Assembly (NCBI RefSeq): GCF_024345835.1
Contig: NZ_JAGQBW010000002.1
Location: 173,196-237,195, forward strand
Length of the DNA: 64,000 bases
Direction: 5' to 3'
DNA from: Synechococcus sp. HJ21-Hayes
GTDB lineage: Bacteria > Cyanobacteriota > Cyanobacteriia > PCC-6307 > Cyanobiaceae
This document shows positions 1 through 9,727 of this stretch, one piece after another; the stretch's first letter is position 1, and the number at the start of each line of letters is the position of its first letter. Under the pieces are notes generated by a model, which made no database searches, had not been told where the DNA came from, and was given only the letters and a program-made list of their open reading frames with translations. A program made the translations under genes and the position numbers.

Positions 1-2
1 CG

Positions 3-311
3 AAGCTGGTGCTGATGACCAGCCGCATGGGCTCGATCGACGACAACAGCTCCGGCGGCTCCTACGGCTATCGGATGTCGAAGGTGGCGCTGAACATGGC
101 GGGCCAATCCCTGGCGATCGACCTGCGGCCCCGCGGTATTGCCGTGGCGATCCTCCACCCCGGCCTGGTGCGCACCCGCATGATCAACTTCAACCCCCAG
201 GGCATCAGCCCGGAGCAGGCGGTGCACGGCCTGCTGGAGCGGATCGATGCCCTCACGCTGGAGACCTCCGGCACGTTCTGGCATGCCAACGGTGAGGTGC
301 TGCCCTGGTAG
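3..311 (+). CDS. SDR-family oxidoreductase, C-terminal part (cut by window edge)
   Basis: This is the last ~102 codons of a short-chain dehydrogenase/reductase; the start lies before the window. The visible part carries the family's catalytic Ser region (TSRMGS) and the YxxxK motif (YRMSK), followed by the HPGLVRT stretch typical after strand beta-6, and it ends at TAG. Classical SDRs bind NAD(P)H with an N-terminal Rossmann fold, which is not visible here, so cofactor and substrate cannot be read. It lies 137 bp upstream of pyrH on the same strand. Confidence 0.85.
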   Translation, partial: KLVLMTSRMGSIDDNSSGGSYGYRMSKVALNMAGQSLAIDLRPRGIAVAILHPGLVRTRMINFNPQGISPEQAVHGLLERIDALTLETSGTFWHANGEVLPW

Positions 312-448
312 GGCTCGCGCCAAATCACAGCTAGAGCGGGGTTGGCCGGGAGGACGCGGGGCCATGGCGCACTGGCTTTGGGTGACTGATGCGGCCTGGC
401 GGTCAGCGTGCAAGGCCGTTGCTACGCTCCGGCAAATCAAGGCCTGCC

Positions 449-1162
449 ATGGGGTACAAGCGCGCGCTGCTCAAGCTCAGTGGTGAAGCCCTGATGGGCA
501 ACCAGGGCTACGGCATTGACCCAGCCATCGTGAATGCCATCGCCGCCGATGTGGCCCAGGTGGTGGCCGATGGCACCCAGCTGGCGATCGTGGTGGGCGG
601 CGGAAACATCTTCCGCGGCCTTAAGGGCTCCGCCGCGGGCATGGATCGCGCTACCGCTGACTACGTGGGCATGCTGGCCACGGTGATGAATGCCATCACC
701 CTCCAGGACGGTCTGGAACGCGCTGGCATCCCCACCCGAGTGCAAAGCGCCATCTCGATGCAGGAGGTGGCCGAGCCCTACATCCGCCGCAAGGCGATCC
801 GCCACATGGAAAAGGGTCGGGTGGTGATCTTTGCTGCCGGTACCGGCAACCCCTTCTTCACCACGGACACCACTGCCGCCCTGCGGGCCGCCGAGATCGG
901 CGCCGATGTGGTGTTCAAGGCCACCAAGGTGGATGGGGTGTACGACAAGGACCCCAACAAGCACCCCGATGCCGTGCGCTACGAGAGCCTCTCGTTCCTG
1001 GAGGTGCTCAGCGGCGAGCTCGAGGTGATGGACAGCACCGCCATCGCCCTTTGCAAGGACAACGCCATCCCGATCGTGGTGTTTGATCTCTTCGGTGCCG
1101 GCAACATCGGCCGGGCCGTGCGCGGTGAACCCATCGGCACCCGCATCATTCCCGCAGCCTGA
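449..1162 (+). CDS. pyrH: UMP kinase
   Basis: Uridylate kinase of the bacterial amino-acid-kinase fold, phosphorylating UMP to UDP in cytosolic pyrimidine synthesis. The 237-residue length is normal for PyrH. Visible motifs are KLSGEAL at the N-terminus, the glycine-rich GGGNIFRG near residue 50, and [15 protein letters not shown] near 140, which contributes to the ATP/UMP site. The frame stays open upstream to 389, but homologues begin at the [14 protein letters not shown] start, so ATG 449 was chosen. frr follows after 26 bp, the usual pyrH-frr order in cyanobacteria. Confidence 0.97.
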   Translation: MGYKRALLKLSGEALMGNQGYGIDPAIVNAIAADVAQVVADGTQLAIVVGGGNIFRGLKGSAAGMDRATADYVGMLATVMNAITLQDGLERAGIPTRVQSAISMQEVAEPYIRRKAIRHMEKGRVVIFAAGTGNPFFTTDTTAALRAAEIGADVVFKATKVDGVYDKDPNKHPDAVRYESLSFLEVLSGELEVMDSTAIALCKDNAIPIVVFDLFGAGNIGRAVRGEPIGTRIIPAA

Positions 1163-1188
1163 TCTCGCCTCCCCTCGCAATCTTTGTC

Positions 1189-1728
1189 ATGGATCTCGAC
1201 GCCAGCATGCGCAAATCGGTGGAATCCACCCAGCGCACCTTCAACACCATCCGTACCGGGCGGGCCAACGCCACCCTGCTCGACAAGATCAGCGTGGAGT
1301 ACTACGGCGCTGAAACGCCACTCAAATCGCTGGCCACCATCTCCACCCCTGATTCCTCGACCATCCAGCTTCAGCCGTTCGATGGAGGCTCCCTGGGCCT
1401 GATCGAGAAGGCCATCTCGATGAGCGATCTGGGCCTCACCTGCAACAACGATGGCCGGCTGATCCGCATCAACATCCCGCCTCTCACCGAAGACCGCCGC
1501 AAGGATCTGTGCAAGTTAGCCGCCAAATATGCCGAGGAAGGCAAGGTGGCCCTGCGCAACATTCGCCGCGACGCCATCGACAAGGTGAAGAAGCAGGAGA
1601 AAGACGGCGAGCTCTCTGAAGATCAGAGCCGCGATGAGCAGGACAAGGTGCAGAAACTCACCGACAAGTTCATCGCCGAGATTGAGAAGAACCTGGCGGA
1701 CAAAGAAGCCGACATCCTCAAGGTGTGA
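1189..1728 (+). CDS. frr: Ribosome recycling factor
   Basis: A 179-residue ribosome recycling factor, which with EF-G splits post-termination ribosomes. Family landmarks are the N-terminal MRKSVEST helix, the RTGRAN loop, the central beta domain ([14 protein letters not shown]), the LTEDRRKDL helix and the [13 protein letters not shown] stretch of the long helical arm. It is slightly shorter than the usual 182-186 residues because the N-terminus starts at MDLDASM. Its stop overlaps the GTG start of the next gene (GTGA), which suggests translational coupling. Confidence 0.97.
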   Translation: MDLDASMRKSVESTQRTFNTIRTGRANATLLDKISVEYYGAETPLKSLATISTPDSSTIQLQPFDGGSLGLIEKAISMSDLGLTCNNDGRLIRINIPPLTEDRRKDLCKLAAKYAEEGKVALRNIRRDAIDKVKKQEKDGELSEDQSRDEQDKVQKLTDKFIAEIEKNLADKEADILKV

Positions 1729-2864
1729 GCAGCACTGCGGGGTTGAGCGCCGATGTGATCGTGGTGGGCGCCGGCGCCGCCGGTGCTGCCGCTGCCTTCC
1801 ATTTGGCCGCTCGGGGGCGGCGCGTGCTGCTGCTAGAGGCCCAGGCCATGCCCCGCCCCAAGCCCTGCGGCGGCGGCATGGCCGCCTCGGTGCAGCGCTG
1901 GTTCCCCTTTGATCTCATCCCGGCGGTGGATCAGGTGATCGAGCAGGTGCGCTTCACCTGGTGCCTGGAGGATGCCGTCACCGCGGTGTTGCCCGGCGAT
2001 TCACCGTTCTGGATCGTGCGCCGATCGCGGCTGGATGCCTACCTGACCGACCAGGCGGTGGCGGCGGGCGCTGAACTGGAGGATGGCTCTGCCGTGGAGA
2101 CGATTGAGCGCGACGGCCTCCACTGGCGGGTGGTGAGTGGTGGCACCGTCTACTCCTCCCGAGGCTTGGTGCTGGCCGATGGCTCCAACTCCCGCTTCTC
2201 GGTGCCCCTGGGGCTCGGACCTGCCAGGCCCCGCTTCGCCGCCGCGGTGTCCGTTGAAGTGGAGGCAGAGGTGCACGAGCCCAGCACGGCACGCTTCGAA
2301 TTCGGCCTGGTGCGCCACGGCTTCTGCTGGGCCTTTCCCCGCCAGGGCGGCTACAGCATCGGCGTGGGCACCTTCATCGGCCGTGAGGCGGCGGATGCGG
2401 ATGCCGTGCTCGCGCAGGTGCTACCCAGCCTCGGCCTCAGCCCCCAGGCCGGCGAACGTTGCCTTTCCCCCCTGCGGGTATGGGATCGCCACCATCCCCT
2501 GCACGTGCCAGGTGCGGTGGTGGTGGGTGATGCAGCATCCCTATGCGATCCCTTCCTGGCGGAGGGCCTGCGGCCTGCCCTCCTCAGTGGTGTACGGGCA
2601 GCCGAAGCCATGGACCATTTCCTCAGCGGAGAGGATGCGGCTCTTCAGGGCTACAGCGCCACGATGCGGGCCGAGTGGGGGGAGTCGATGGCCTGGGGAC
2701 GACGGATTGCCCAGGTGTTCTATCGGTTGCCAAAGGTGGGCTATCAGCTGGGCATCAAACGCCCCACGGCACCCCAGCGCATTGCCCAGATTCTCTCCGG
2801 AGAGATGGGCTACGGGGACATCGCCCAGCGGGTGATCAAGCGGCTGATGTTCCAGCGAGGTTAG
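1725..2864 (+). CDS. Geranylgeranyl-reductase-family FAD oxidoreductase
   Basis: A 379-residue flavoprotein of the geranylgeranyl reductase/ChlP-like family. It has an N-terminal Rossmann GAGAAG motif near residue 12, a PKPCGGG stretch near residue 45 typical of this family, and a second FAD motif ([15 protein letters not shown]) near residue 270. Members reduce polyprenyl chains, for example of chlorophyll or tocopherol precursors; the substrate here cannot be fixed, and a separate chlP probably exists elsewhere. The GTG start overlaps the frr stop by 4 bases, so pyrH-frr and this gene look like one transcription unit. Its stop overlaps the convergent cNMP-binding gene. Confidence 0.85.
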   Translation: MSSTAGLSADVIVVGAGAAGAAAAFHLAARGRRVLLLEAQAMPRPKPCGGGMAASVQRWFPFDLIPAVDQVIEQVRFTWCLEDAVTAVLPGDSPFWIVRRSRLDAYLTDQAVAAGAELEDGSAVETIERDGLHWRVVSGGTVYSSRGLVLADGSNSRFSVPLGLGPARPRFAAAVSVEVEAEVHEPSTARFEFGLVRHGFCWAFPRQGGYSIGVGTFIGREAADADAVLAQVLPSLGLSPQAGERCLSPLRVWDRHHPLHVPGAVVVGDAASLCDPFLAEGLRPALLSGVRAAEAMDHFLSGEDAALQGYSATMRAEWGESMAWGRRIAQVFYRLPKVGYQLGIKRPTAPQRIAQILSGEMGYGDIAQRVIKRLMFQRG

Positions 2865-3265
2865 AGGTTCTTCGTGCAGTCCTTGAGCTGGCGCAGCCGC
2901 TGGTCGATAGAACCCAGCAGCTCAATGGCGAACATCGGCGATTCCTGCACGGCAAACAGAAACTTCTCGCGGTTCATCACCAGCACCCTGCAGGGGCTCA
3001 CGGCCTTGGCGTTGCCGTAGCGGCGGTGTTCGGAGGTCACCAGGGCACCGGCACCAAACACGTCGCCCGCCTGGATCTGCTCGTGGGCGGCCTCACCGTT
3101 CCAGCTCAGTTCCACGGTGCCCTCGAGCACGCCGAACATGCACGCACCAGTTTCACCGGATCGGAAGATCAGGTCTCCCGCCGCGAAGTTCAGCACCTCC
3201 CCTTGGCTGGCAAGGGCGCGCATGGTGTCGAGGGCGTTCAACGGGACCACCGGCAGAGCAAGCAC
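2861..3265 (-). CDS. Cyclic-nucleotide-binding-domain protein
   Basis: A 134-residue protein consisting of a single CRP-like cyclic-nucleotide-binding beta-roll. GDLIFRSGETG near residue 36 and the GDVFGAGALVTSEHRRYGNAKA segment around 88-110 occupy the phosphate-binding cassette. The canonical Arg-Ala pair (RTA) is not clearly present, so nucleotide binding is uncertain. There is no C-terminal helix-turn-helix, so this is not a CRP transcription factor. The start is a GTG with no obvious alternative. It lies 29 bp downstream of the transaldolase and converges on the flavoprotein gene. Confidence 0.75.
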   Translation of the reverse strand: MLALPVVPLNALDTMRALASQGEVLNFAAGDLIFRSGETGACMFGVLEGTVELSWNGEAAHEQIQAGDVFGAGALVTSEHRRYGNAKAVSPCRVLVMNREKFLFAVQESPMFAIELLGSIDQRLRQLKDCTKNL

Positions 3266-3294
3266 CAGTGTGGGGCAGCAGGGTTAAGGGAGGG

Positions 3295-4467
3295 TCAACA
3301 ACCACTCAGTGCCAGGGCTGCCCCCAGGCCGCCGCGCACGTCCGCCGGCAGTAGCCGCCCATCGTGATCGGTGTCGAGGGCATCGAACACGGCATCACTG
3401 CCGAGCCACTCCTCCCGGGTGATACAGCCATCGCCATCGAGGTCGTTGAGCAGGAAGATCTCCTGGGCCGCATGCTGGAAGGCATTGGCACCCTCCAGCT
3501 CACCCAGGCGGTGAGCCAGCTGGGCCTCCAGGGTTTCGATCGCCTTGCTGAAGCCGCGGATGCCCTCATCAAGCTTTTCCGTAGCCATTGGATCGCTGGC
3601 CATCATGGCGGCGAACCCCGCCTGATCCAGGTGAATCTGCTCCTCCGTGGGGGCGGGGTCGAAGGGGTTCAGCTTGCGCTGCAGGTCTCCCTGGGTCTGG
3701 CGCAGTTGGTCCAGCAGAGCGGGGGAGATGGTGAGCAGATCACAGCCGGCCAGCTCAATGATTTCGTCGATGTTGCGGAAGCTCGCTCCCATCACCTCGG
3801 TCTTGTAGCCGTAGGTCTTGAAGTAGTTGAAGATCTGGCTCACCGACACAACGCCAGGGTCTTCAGGGCCGGGATAGCTGTCGCGACCGGTGCTCTTTTT
3901 GTACCAGTCGAGGATGCGCCCCACAAAGGGGGAGATCAGGGTGACACCGGCTTCGGCGGCGGCAACGGCCTGGGCAAAGCTGAACAGCAGGGTGAGGTTG
4001 CAGTGGATGCCCTCCTTCTCCAGCACTTCGGCCGCGCGCATCCCCTCCCAGGTGGCGGCGATCTTGATCAACACGCGCTCGCGGTTGATGCCGGCCTGTC
4101 GGTAGAGGCCGATCAGCTTGCGCGCCTTGGTGATGGTGGCTTCGGTATCAAAGCTGAGCCGAGCATCCACCTCGGTGGACACTCGACCAGGAACGATCTT
4201 GAGGATTTCCTTGCCGAAGGTGACGCAGATCTCATCGAGGGCCTCGCGCACCACCTCTTCGGCGGGAGCTGTGGCTCCACACACCTCGCGCGACTCCCGC
4301 AGGGAGATGTCGATCAGGTTCTGATAGGCCGGAATCTGGGCGGCCGCCAGGATCAGGGACGGGTTCGTCGTGGCGTCGCGAGGCGTGAACTGCTTGATGG
4401 CATCGATGTCGCCGGTATCCGCGACCACGACGGTCATGGCGGCGAGTTGATCGAGCAGATTGGCCAC
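3295..4467 (-). CDS. tal: Transaldolase with C-terminal EF-hand pair
   Basis: A 390-residue transaldolase (TalB type) of the pentose phosphate pathway, interconverting sedoheptulose-7-P/glyceraldehyde-3-P and erythrose-4-P/fructose-6-[10 protein letters not shown] is the N-terminal signature, and the Schiff-base lysine sits in the [12 protein letters not shown] segment. After residue ~320 the chain carries a calcium-binding EF-hand pair: [13 protein letters not shown] and [12 protein letters not shown] both show the D-x-D-x-D-G loop. This fusion is seen in other cyanobacterial transaldolases. The GTG at 4467 (MANLLDQL) matches the family start better than the ATG eight codons upstream. Confidence 0.93.
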   Translation of the reverse strand: MANLLDQLAAMTVVVADTGDIDAIKQFTPRDATTNPSLILAAAQIPAYQNLIDISLRESREVCGATAPAEEVVREALDEICVTFGKEILKIVPGRVSTEVDARLSFDTEATITKARKLIGLYRQAGINRERVLIKIAATWEGMRAAEVLEKEGIHCNLTLLFSFAQAVAAAEAGVTLISPFVGRILDWYKKSTGRDSYPGPEDPGVVSVSQIFNYFKTYGYKTEVMGASFRNIDEIIELAGCDLLTISPALLDQLRQTQGDLQRKLNPFDPAPTEEQIHLDQAGFAAMMASDPMATEKLDEGIRGFSKAIETLEAQLAHRLGELEGANAFQHAAQEIFLLNDLDGDGCITREEWLGSDAVFDALDTDHDGRLLPADVRGGLGAALALSGC

Positions 4468-4524
4468 ACAAAGCCCCGCAGATGGTTTCAAGCTAGCCAG
4501 CCTGTCTACTGCGAGAACCGGTTG

Positions 4525-6330
4525 TCATGAAGCGGTCACCGGCTTGCTCGGTGGGATTTTTTCGATCACCAGCAGGGCTTCGATGATCTGCTTGGCCACC
4601 GGCACGGCAACGGTGGAGCCGTAGGCATTTCCACCCTTGGGTTCGTCGACCACCACCAGCACCACATAGCGGGGGGCATCGATGGGCAGGTGTGCCACGA
4701 AGCTGGTGATCCGTGCCCCGGGGATGTAGACGCCGTTCTCAGCCTTTTGGGCCGTGCCGGTTTTCCCGCCGATGCGATAGCCGGGGATCTTGGTGCCTTT
4801 ACCGCTGCCCTTGTCCACCACGGTCTCCATCCAGTTCAACACGGTCTGGGCGATCTCCGGCCGGATCAGCTGAACGCCCGATGCTGGCGGAGGTGCGGCG
4901 AGATCGTCGCCCGAGCGCAGGCCCCGGGTGATGTGCGGGCTCACCAGGCGCCCGCCATTGGCGAGCATGGCGTGCAGCTGAATCAGCTTGAGGGGCGTGA
5001 GGGAGAAGCCCTGACCAAAGGCCGCCGTGGCGGGTTCAATCGGCTGGGTCACGAAGGCGTCCTTGCTCTTGAGTTCGCCGGCCACCGCACCGGGCAGATC
5101 GGTATCGGGAATGTCGTCGATTCCGAAGGTGCGCAGCCATTGCCAGAACTTCGCTGGCTTCACCCGTTGCATGGCCTGCACCATGGCCACGTTGCTGGAC
5201 ACCTGCAGCACCGTGGGGAAGTCGATCAGGCCGTTGCCCTTGCGGTCGTGGTTGAAGATCGGCCAGCCGCCGATGGTGAGCTGGCCGGTGTCATTCACCT
5301 TGCCGGCTGGATCAATGGCGTTCTCCTGAAGGGCAATCGCCAGGTTGATTGGCTTGAAGGTGGACCCCGGCTCGTAGAGGTCCTGCACGGACCACTCCCG
5401 GAACAGCCCGGGTTTGAAGTTCCAGAACCGGTTGGGGTCGTAGGTGGGGGTGGAGGCCAGGGCCACCATCTCCCCGTTGCGCACGTCCATCACCAGGGCC
5501 ACGCCACGCTTGGCCTTCCACTGCTTCACCTGCTTAGAGAGGGCCAGCTGGGCCACCTGCTGCAACCGGGCATCCAGCGTCAGCTGCAGGCGCAGATCGT
5601 CGCCGTAGAGCACGCCGGCCTTGAGGCCATCAGGCAGGGGCGTGCCATCGGCACCGCGGCGGAGGGAGCGGCTCGCTTCATGGCGCTTGAGATCACTGTC
5701 TCGGCTCTGTTCCAGCCCCGCCTGGGGTGCCCGCTCCAGGTTGAGGAAGCCCACCACATTGGCGAACAGTCCACCTTGCGGATACACCCGCTGGGGATAG
5801 GGCTCCAGATCCAGGCCGCTGATACCCAGATTGCGCACCCTCTGGGCCGTTTCCGGATCCAGATCGGTGGCCACCTTCACGCCTGATTTGCGGCCCTCCA
5901 TGGTCTTCACCAGGTGGGCCATGGGCAGGGCCAGCACCGCAGAAAGCTTGCGGCTCACATCGAGGGGGCTGCGCAGTTTGCCGATGTCGTCACCTGGGAA
6001 GGCGAAGTAGCGGGGGTGGGCCCAGAGGGTGAAGCGCTCCTCGTCGAGGGCCACCAGACGACCCTGGCGATCCACGATCGTGCGGCGCTTGCCGATGGGG
6101 GTGGTGGTCTGGGTCTGGATGGCCCGGGCACGGCTCAGCAGCTCGTTGCCCTGCACCACCTGCACCCAGGCCAGCCGCACCGCCAATCCAGCCAGGCCTG
6201 CGGCCAGCAGGCCGAACACCATCCACAGCCGGCCCGAAGGCACCGGCGTGAGCTCCACAATCCGACGCTGACGCGGCATTCCAGATTTGGCGGGTCCCAT
6301 CGGCCGCTGGCGCAGGGCCTCTGTGACCAT
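4525..6330 (-). CDS. ftsI: Penicillin-binding protein 2 / FtsI peptidoglycan transpeptidase
   Basis: A 601-residue class B penicillin-binding protein acting in septal or lateral peptidoglycan cross-linking. It has a short cytoplasmic N-terminus, one membrane anchor around residues 33-55, a dimerisation domain, then the transpeptidase domain. That domain carries the active-site STFK tetrad (in PGSTFKPI, about residue 320), an SSN motif about 55 residues later, and KTGTAQ near residue 525. The start lies one base after the stop of the FtsL-like gene, so the two are co-transcribed. FtsI and PBP2/SpoVD cannot be separated from sequence alone, but the context favours division. Confidence 0.93.
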   Translation of the reverse strand: MVTEALRQRPMGPAKSGMPRQRRIVELTPVPSGRLWMVFGLLAAGLAGLAVRLAWVQVVQGNELLSRARAIQTQTTTPIGKRRTIVDRQGRLVALDEERFTLWAHPRYFAFPGDDIGKLRSPLDVSRKLSAVLALPMAHLVKTMEGRKSGVKVATDLDPETAQRVRNLGISGLDLEPYPQRVYPQGGLFANVVGFLNLERAPQAGLEQSRDSDLKRHEASRSLRRGADGTPLPDGLKAGVLYGDDLRLQLTLDARLQQVAQLALSKQVKQWKAKRGVALVMDVRNGEMVALASTPTYDPNRFWNFKPGLFREWSVQDLYEPGSTFKPINLAIALQENAIDPAGKVNDTGQLTIGGWPIFNHDRKGNGLIDFPTVLQVSSNVAMVQAMQRVKPAKFWQWLRTFGIDDIPDTDLPGAVAGELKSKDAFVTQPIEPATAAFGQGFSLTPLKLIQLHAMLANGGRLVSPHITRGLRSGDDLAAPPPASGVQLIRPEIAQTVLNWMETVVDKGSGKGTKIPGYRIGGKTGTAQKAENGVYIPGARITSFVAHLPIDAPRYVVLVVVDEPKGGNAYGSTVAVPVAKQIIEALLVIEKIPPSKPVTAS

Positions 6331-6331
6331 C

Positions 6332-6823
6332 TCAGTATCCCGCCAAGATCTGGCGGGTGTTCACGCCGGCCAGCAGAGAGGTGATGGGGGCAGGGACCAC
6401 GGGCTTGGGGGCTTCTAGGTACACCAGCTTCTCGCTACTGGTGGGCACCAGCAGCCCGGGCTTCTTGGCGATCCCCAGGTGATGTTGCTCAAGCACGGCC
6501 GCGGATTCCTGCAGGCGGTGCTCCAGCCGCTGGGCGGCCTCGAGTTTCTGGAAGTTCTGGGTCCACTGGCCCTGCCAGTGGAGCGTGAGGCCACAGAGGC
6601 CAAGCACGGCCACACCAAGGCCGGCCAGGGAACCATCGGCCACCCGGTGCAGGTTGCCCAGCACGGGCGATTGGCGCTCCACCCTGCGGGCCGAGAGGGA
6701 GCCCTGAATCAGCGCGAGGGGGCGTTGACGCGACCCGCGGTTGCCCTCGGTAGCACCGGAGGAGGGCTTCTGTGCGGGAACGGCAACCACGGCCAGGGAC
6801 GCTGAACTGCGCAAGTGAACCAT
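6332..6823 (-). CDS. FtsL-like single-pass membrane protein
   Basis: A 163-residue protein with a ~60-residue basic cytoplasmic tail, one transmembrane helix (about residues 66-82, AGLGVAVLGLCGLTL), then a coiled-coil-like stretch rich in Gln, Leu and Glu (QNFQKLEAAQRLEHRLQE) and a Pro-rich periplasmic end. This topology, with the position immediately upstream of ftsI, is what is expected of FtsL, which joins FtsB, FtsQ and the FtsW-FtsI synthase. FtsL sequences are poorly conserved, so the assignment rests on topology and position rather than on a motif. Confidence 0.7.
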   Translation of the reverse strand: MVHLRSSASLAVVAVPAQKPSSGATEGNRGSRQRPLALIQGSLSARRVERQSPVLGNLHRVADGSLAGLGVAVLGLCGLTLHWQGQWTQNFQKLEAAQRLEHRLQESAAVLEQHHLGIAKKPGLLVPTSSEKLVYLEAPKPVVPAPITSLLAGVNTRQILAGY

Positions 6824-6855
6824 GGGGATAGGCCTCCAGCAAGGGAGCCGGATGC

Positions 6856-8262
6856 TCAGCTGCCCAATAGCACGAGATTGCTGAAGGTGAGCGCATTCCA
6901 GAGGGCGTGCATCAGCACCGAGGCCCCAAGGCGGCCACTGCTGAGGCGTAGCCAGCCCAGGCCGAGGCCCAGCACAAACAGGGGCGGCAGTTCTCCCAGG
7001 CTGAGATGGGCGATGGCGAACACCGCAGCACTGATCACCACGCCCCAGCCACTGCCCAGTTCCCGGGCGGCCACGGGCAATAGCACCCCACGGAAGATGG
7101 TTTCTTCAAAGAGGGGAGCTAACACCACGGCCGTGAAGGCGAAGCAGGCCAGGGCGGGCAGATTGCGGCTGTTTAACACCAACTCCAGCAGCGGATTGCT
7201 GCCGCCGGGATCCCCCCAGATCTGTCCCTGCAGCCAGCCCACCAGGCTCACCAGGGGCAGCACCATCAGGAAGGTTTTGAAGGCGCGGCGGAAGCTTGTG
7301 CCAAGGGGCTGGAGGCGGAACTGGAGCCAGCCCCCCTGCGGCGCTGGCACCTGGCCCCGCAGCATCAGCCACAGGATCATCAGGGGGCCGGCCATGAGGG
7401 CCAGGTAGAGTCCCACAACCGACAATCCCTGCCGCAGGGCTGGGGCCAGGGCCAGATTGCCCAGCCCAGCCTCCAGCAGGGGGGCCACGAGCAGCGGTGT
7501 GAGCAGCTCGCCCACCACCACAAACCCCCCGGCTACCAGCAGCACCACATCCAGGGCCGAGAGGTTAGGCCCCATCAAGAGCGCCATGGCGCCACTGCCG
7601 CGGCGCCAGCGCAACCACAGTTCTCGGCCCAACAGAGAAACCCCCACCAGGAGGGTCAGTACCGGCAGCACCGTCACCGCCACCAGCTGGATGGTGGCTC
7701 GGCTGGCAGCCTGTTGATCGCCGCAGCTGCTGCCGCTGCCCACCAAGCTCGCACAGCTCCACTGCTGCAGTAAGGGCCCCTGGTGAAGCTCCTCACTCAG
7801 TCGTCGGGCCTCGCTGGGTTGGAGGGGCTGTTCCTGGAGCAGAGCAGCGGCGATTGCCTGTTCGGGCCCCCCACCGCCAGCCACCTGCCGCAGCAGGCTG
7901 CGGGCCGCCCTTGGCTGTTGCCGTAAGTCCAACAGGGCTTGCTCCAGCAGCAGGTTGGCCGGGGGCGGGGTGCCCTGCTCTTCCAGGCTGGTGCGCTGCC
8001 GCTCCAGCTCCTGCTCCAGGGCGTTGAGCGGCTCAGCCCCCGCGAGCAGGGACCGGATGGACGGCGGCAGTTGCGGCGCCGCCAGCACCGCCAGTTCCAG
8101 TTGGCGACGGTTGAGGTCATGGCCCACGGAAGGGCGATCCAGGCTGGTGACGAGGCCGTTGAGCCACAGCAGCAGGCTGATGGCCAGGCTCACCAGAGCT
8201 ACGGCCACCTTCCAGCCGGGTGGCCGATCGCTGCTCTCGGGTCGTCCGCCGCCTGCCGTCAC
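6856..8262 (-). CDS. CPBP-family intramembrane metalloprotease
   Basis: A polytopic membrane protein of the CPBP (CAAX prenyl protease 2/Abi) family. The N-terminal half has one membrane segment and a long extramembrane region. The C-terminal half is the protease core, with the EETIFRG motif (EExxxR), the FAIAHLSLG motif (FxxxH) and a final HALWNA motif. Substrates are unknown for most bacterial members. The start is uncertain: the frame is open to 8418 and would overlap the divergent phosphatase gene, so the GTG at 8262 (468 residues) is preferred because it leaves a 99-bp divergent promoter gap. Confidence 0.85.
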   Translation of the reverse strand: MTAGGGRPESSDRPPGWKVAVALVSLAISLLLWLNGLVTSLDRPSVGHDLNRRQLELAVLAAPQLPPSIRSLLAGAEPLNALEQELERQRTSLEEQGTPPPANLLLEQALLDLRQQPRAARSLLRQVAGGGGPEQAIAAALLQEQPLQPSEARRLSEELHQGPLLQQWSCASLVGSGSSCGDQQAASRATIQLVAVTVLPVLTLLVGVSLLGRELWLRWRRGSGAMALLMGPNLSALDVVLLVAGGFVVVGELLTPLLVAPLLEAGLGNLALAPALRQGLSVVGLYLALMAGPLMILWLMLRGQVPAPQGGWLQFRLQPLGTSFRRAFKTFLMVLPLVSLVGWLQGQIWGDPGGSNPLLELVLNSRNLPALACFAFTAVVLAPLFEETIFRGVLLPVAARELGSGWGVVISAAVFAIAHLSLGELPPLFVLGLGLGWLRLSSGRLGASVLMHALWNALTFSNLVLLGS

Positions 8263-8361
8263 CGCATCGATGCTGGGTTGGAGTGGATTCTCCTTGGCCG
8301 CTGAGCCGAGTGAGGGCCCAGGAGCGTTCCCATACGATCCTTCTATCTGTGTTGTGCGCCC
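8263..8361. promoter_or_regulatory. Divergent promoter region between the CPBP protease and histidine phosphatase genes
   Basis: This 99-bp gap separates the two divergent reading frames if the GTG at 8262 is the protease start. A locally AT-rich patch (TACGATCCTTCTATCT, 8333-8348) is the only promoter-like composition seen. No operator or clear -35/-10 pair was recognised. Confidence 0.35.
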
Positions 8362-9714
8362 GTGTCCCTCCGGATCCTGCTGGTTCGCCACGGCCTGAGC
8401 AGCTTCAATCTCGAGCACCGCATTCAGGGTCGCGACGACCTCTCCTCCCTCACCGATGAGGGCGTAAGGCAGGCCCTGGCCACCGGTGAAGCTCTGCGGG
8501 ATCTCCCGATTACGGCGGCCTACAGCTCTCCGCTGCGCCGCGCCAAGGACACCGCTTCAGCCCTGTTGGCGGCCCAGGGCGGCGGGCTCACCGCCCAACT
8601 GGACGACGATCTGCTGGAGGTGGATCTGGCCCCCTGGAGTGGTCTGCTGGGCACCGAGGTGCGCGAGCGTTTTCCCCAGGAGCACCGCCTCTGGCGCCAG
8701 CATCCTGAGCAGCTGATCCTGCAGCGCTCCGATGGCGGTAGCTATGCCCCCATCCAGGAGCTGATGGAGCAGGCGGGCCGTTTCGTAAACAAGCTGCTGA
8801 AGAGCCACGACCCTGCCTCCAGCCAGCCGCAGACCGTTCTGGTGGTGGGGCATAACGCCATCCTGCGCTGCCTGCTGCTCACCCTGCTGGGTTTGCCAGC
8901 CAGCGGATTCCGGCGCCTGCGCGTGGAGAACGCCTCCCTCTCGGTGCTGAACCTCACCACGGGCGACGCCGGTGGCATGGCGGTGCAGATCGAATCGCTC
9001 AACGGCACCAGTCACCTCCACTCCGCGGTGTGCGCCAGCACCCTGCCCGCCAAGGCCCACGGCCCCCGGCTGCTGTTGGTGCGCCATGGCGAAACCGACT
9101 GGAACCGCCAGGGCCGCTTCCAGGGTCAGATCGACATCCCCCTCAACGAAAACGGGCGGGCCCAGGCCGCCGCTGCCGGTGCATTCCTCAAGGCGGTGCA
9201 CGTCGACCGGGCCTACACCAGTTCCATGGCACGGCCCCGCCAGACGGCGGAGGGCATCCTGCAGCACCATCCCGGGGTGCCCCTCACCAGCGTGCCCCAC
9301 CTGGTGGAGATTGGTCACGGGGAGTGGGAAGGACGGCTGGAGGAAGAGATCTCCGCCACCTGGCCAGAATTGCTGGCCGATTGGAAACGGGCACCGGAGA
9401 CGGTGCAGATGCCTGCGGGCGAAACCATTCACGACGTGTGGGATCGCTCGCTCAAGGGCTGGCACACCATCGCCGCCAGCCTGCATCCCGATGAAACTGC
9501 CCTGGTGGTGGCCCACGATGCGGTGAACAAGACCATCCTCTGTGCCCTATTGGGGCTCAGTCCGGCGGACATCTGGGCGGTAAAGCAGGGGAATGGCGGT
9601 GTCACCGTGATTGATTACCCCCACGGCCCCGATGAGCCTCCCGTGGTGGTCTGCCTGAACCAGACGGCCCATCTTGGGGGCGTGCTCGACCGCACCGCCG
9701 CCGGCGCCCTCTGA
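8362..9714 (+). CDS. Two-domain histidine phosphatase (phosphoglycerate-mutase-like)
   Basis: A 450-residue protein made of two tandem histidine-phosphatase domains. Domain 1 begins with LVRHGLSSFN near residue 7 and has its second histidine in VVGHNAILR near 165. Domain 2 begins with LVRHGETDWNRQG near 240 and has its second histidine in VVAHDAVNK near 385. Both RHG nucleophile motifs and both distal histidines are intact, so both halves may be active. Picocyanobacterial relatives are usually annotated as phosphoglycerate mutase, but the substrate is not established by sequence. The start is GTG. The dihydroorotase-like gene follows after 13 bp. Confidence 0.88.
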   Translation: MSLRILLVRHGLSSFNLEHRIQGRDDLSSLTDEGVRQALATGEALRDLPITAAYSSPLRRAKDTASALLAAQGGGLTAQLDDDLLEVDLAPWSGLLGTEVRERFPQEHRLWRQHPEQLILQRSDGGSYAPIQELMEQAGRFVNKLLKSHDPASSQPQTVLVVGHNAILRCLLLTLLGLPASGFRRLRVENASLSVLNLTTGDAGGMAVQIESLNGTSHLHSAVCASTLPAKAHGPRLLLVRHGETDWNRQGRFQGQIDIPLNENGRAQAAAAGAFLKAVHVDRAYTSSMARPRQTAEGILQHHPGVPLTSVPHLVEIGHGEWEGRLEEEISATWPELLADWKRAPETVQMPAGETIHDVWDRSLKGWHTIAASLHPDETALVVAHDAVNKTILCALLGLSPADIWAVKQGNGGVTVIDYPHGPDEPPVVVCLNQTAHLGGVLDRTAAGAL

Positions 9715-9727
9715 CCCCCTGCCCGCC

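Noticed and set aside
437..1180. 247-codon minus-strand open frame opposite pyrH
   Set aside because: It is composed of Gly/His/Ala-rich translation opposite a strongly conserved pyrH gene; typical antisense shadow in GC-rich DNA.
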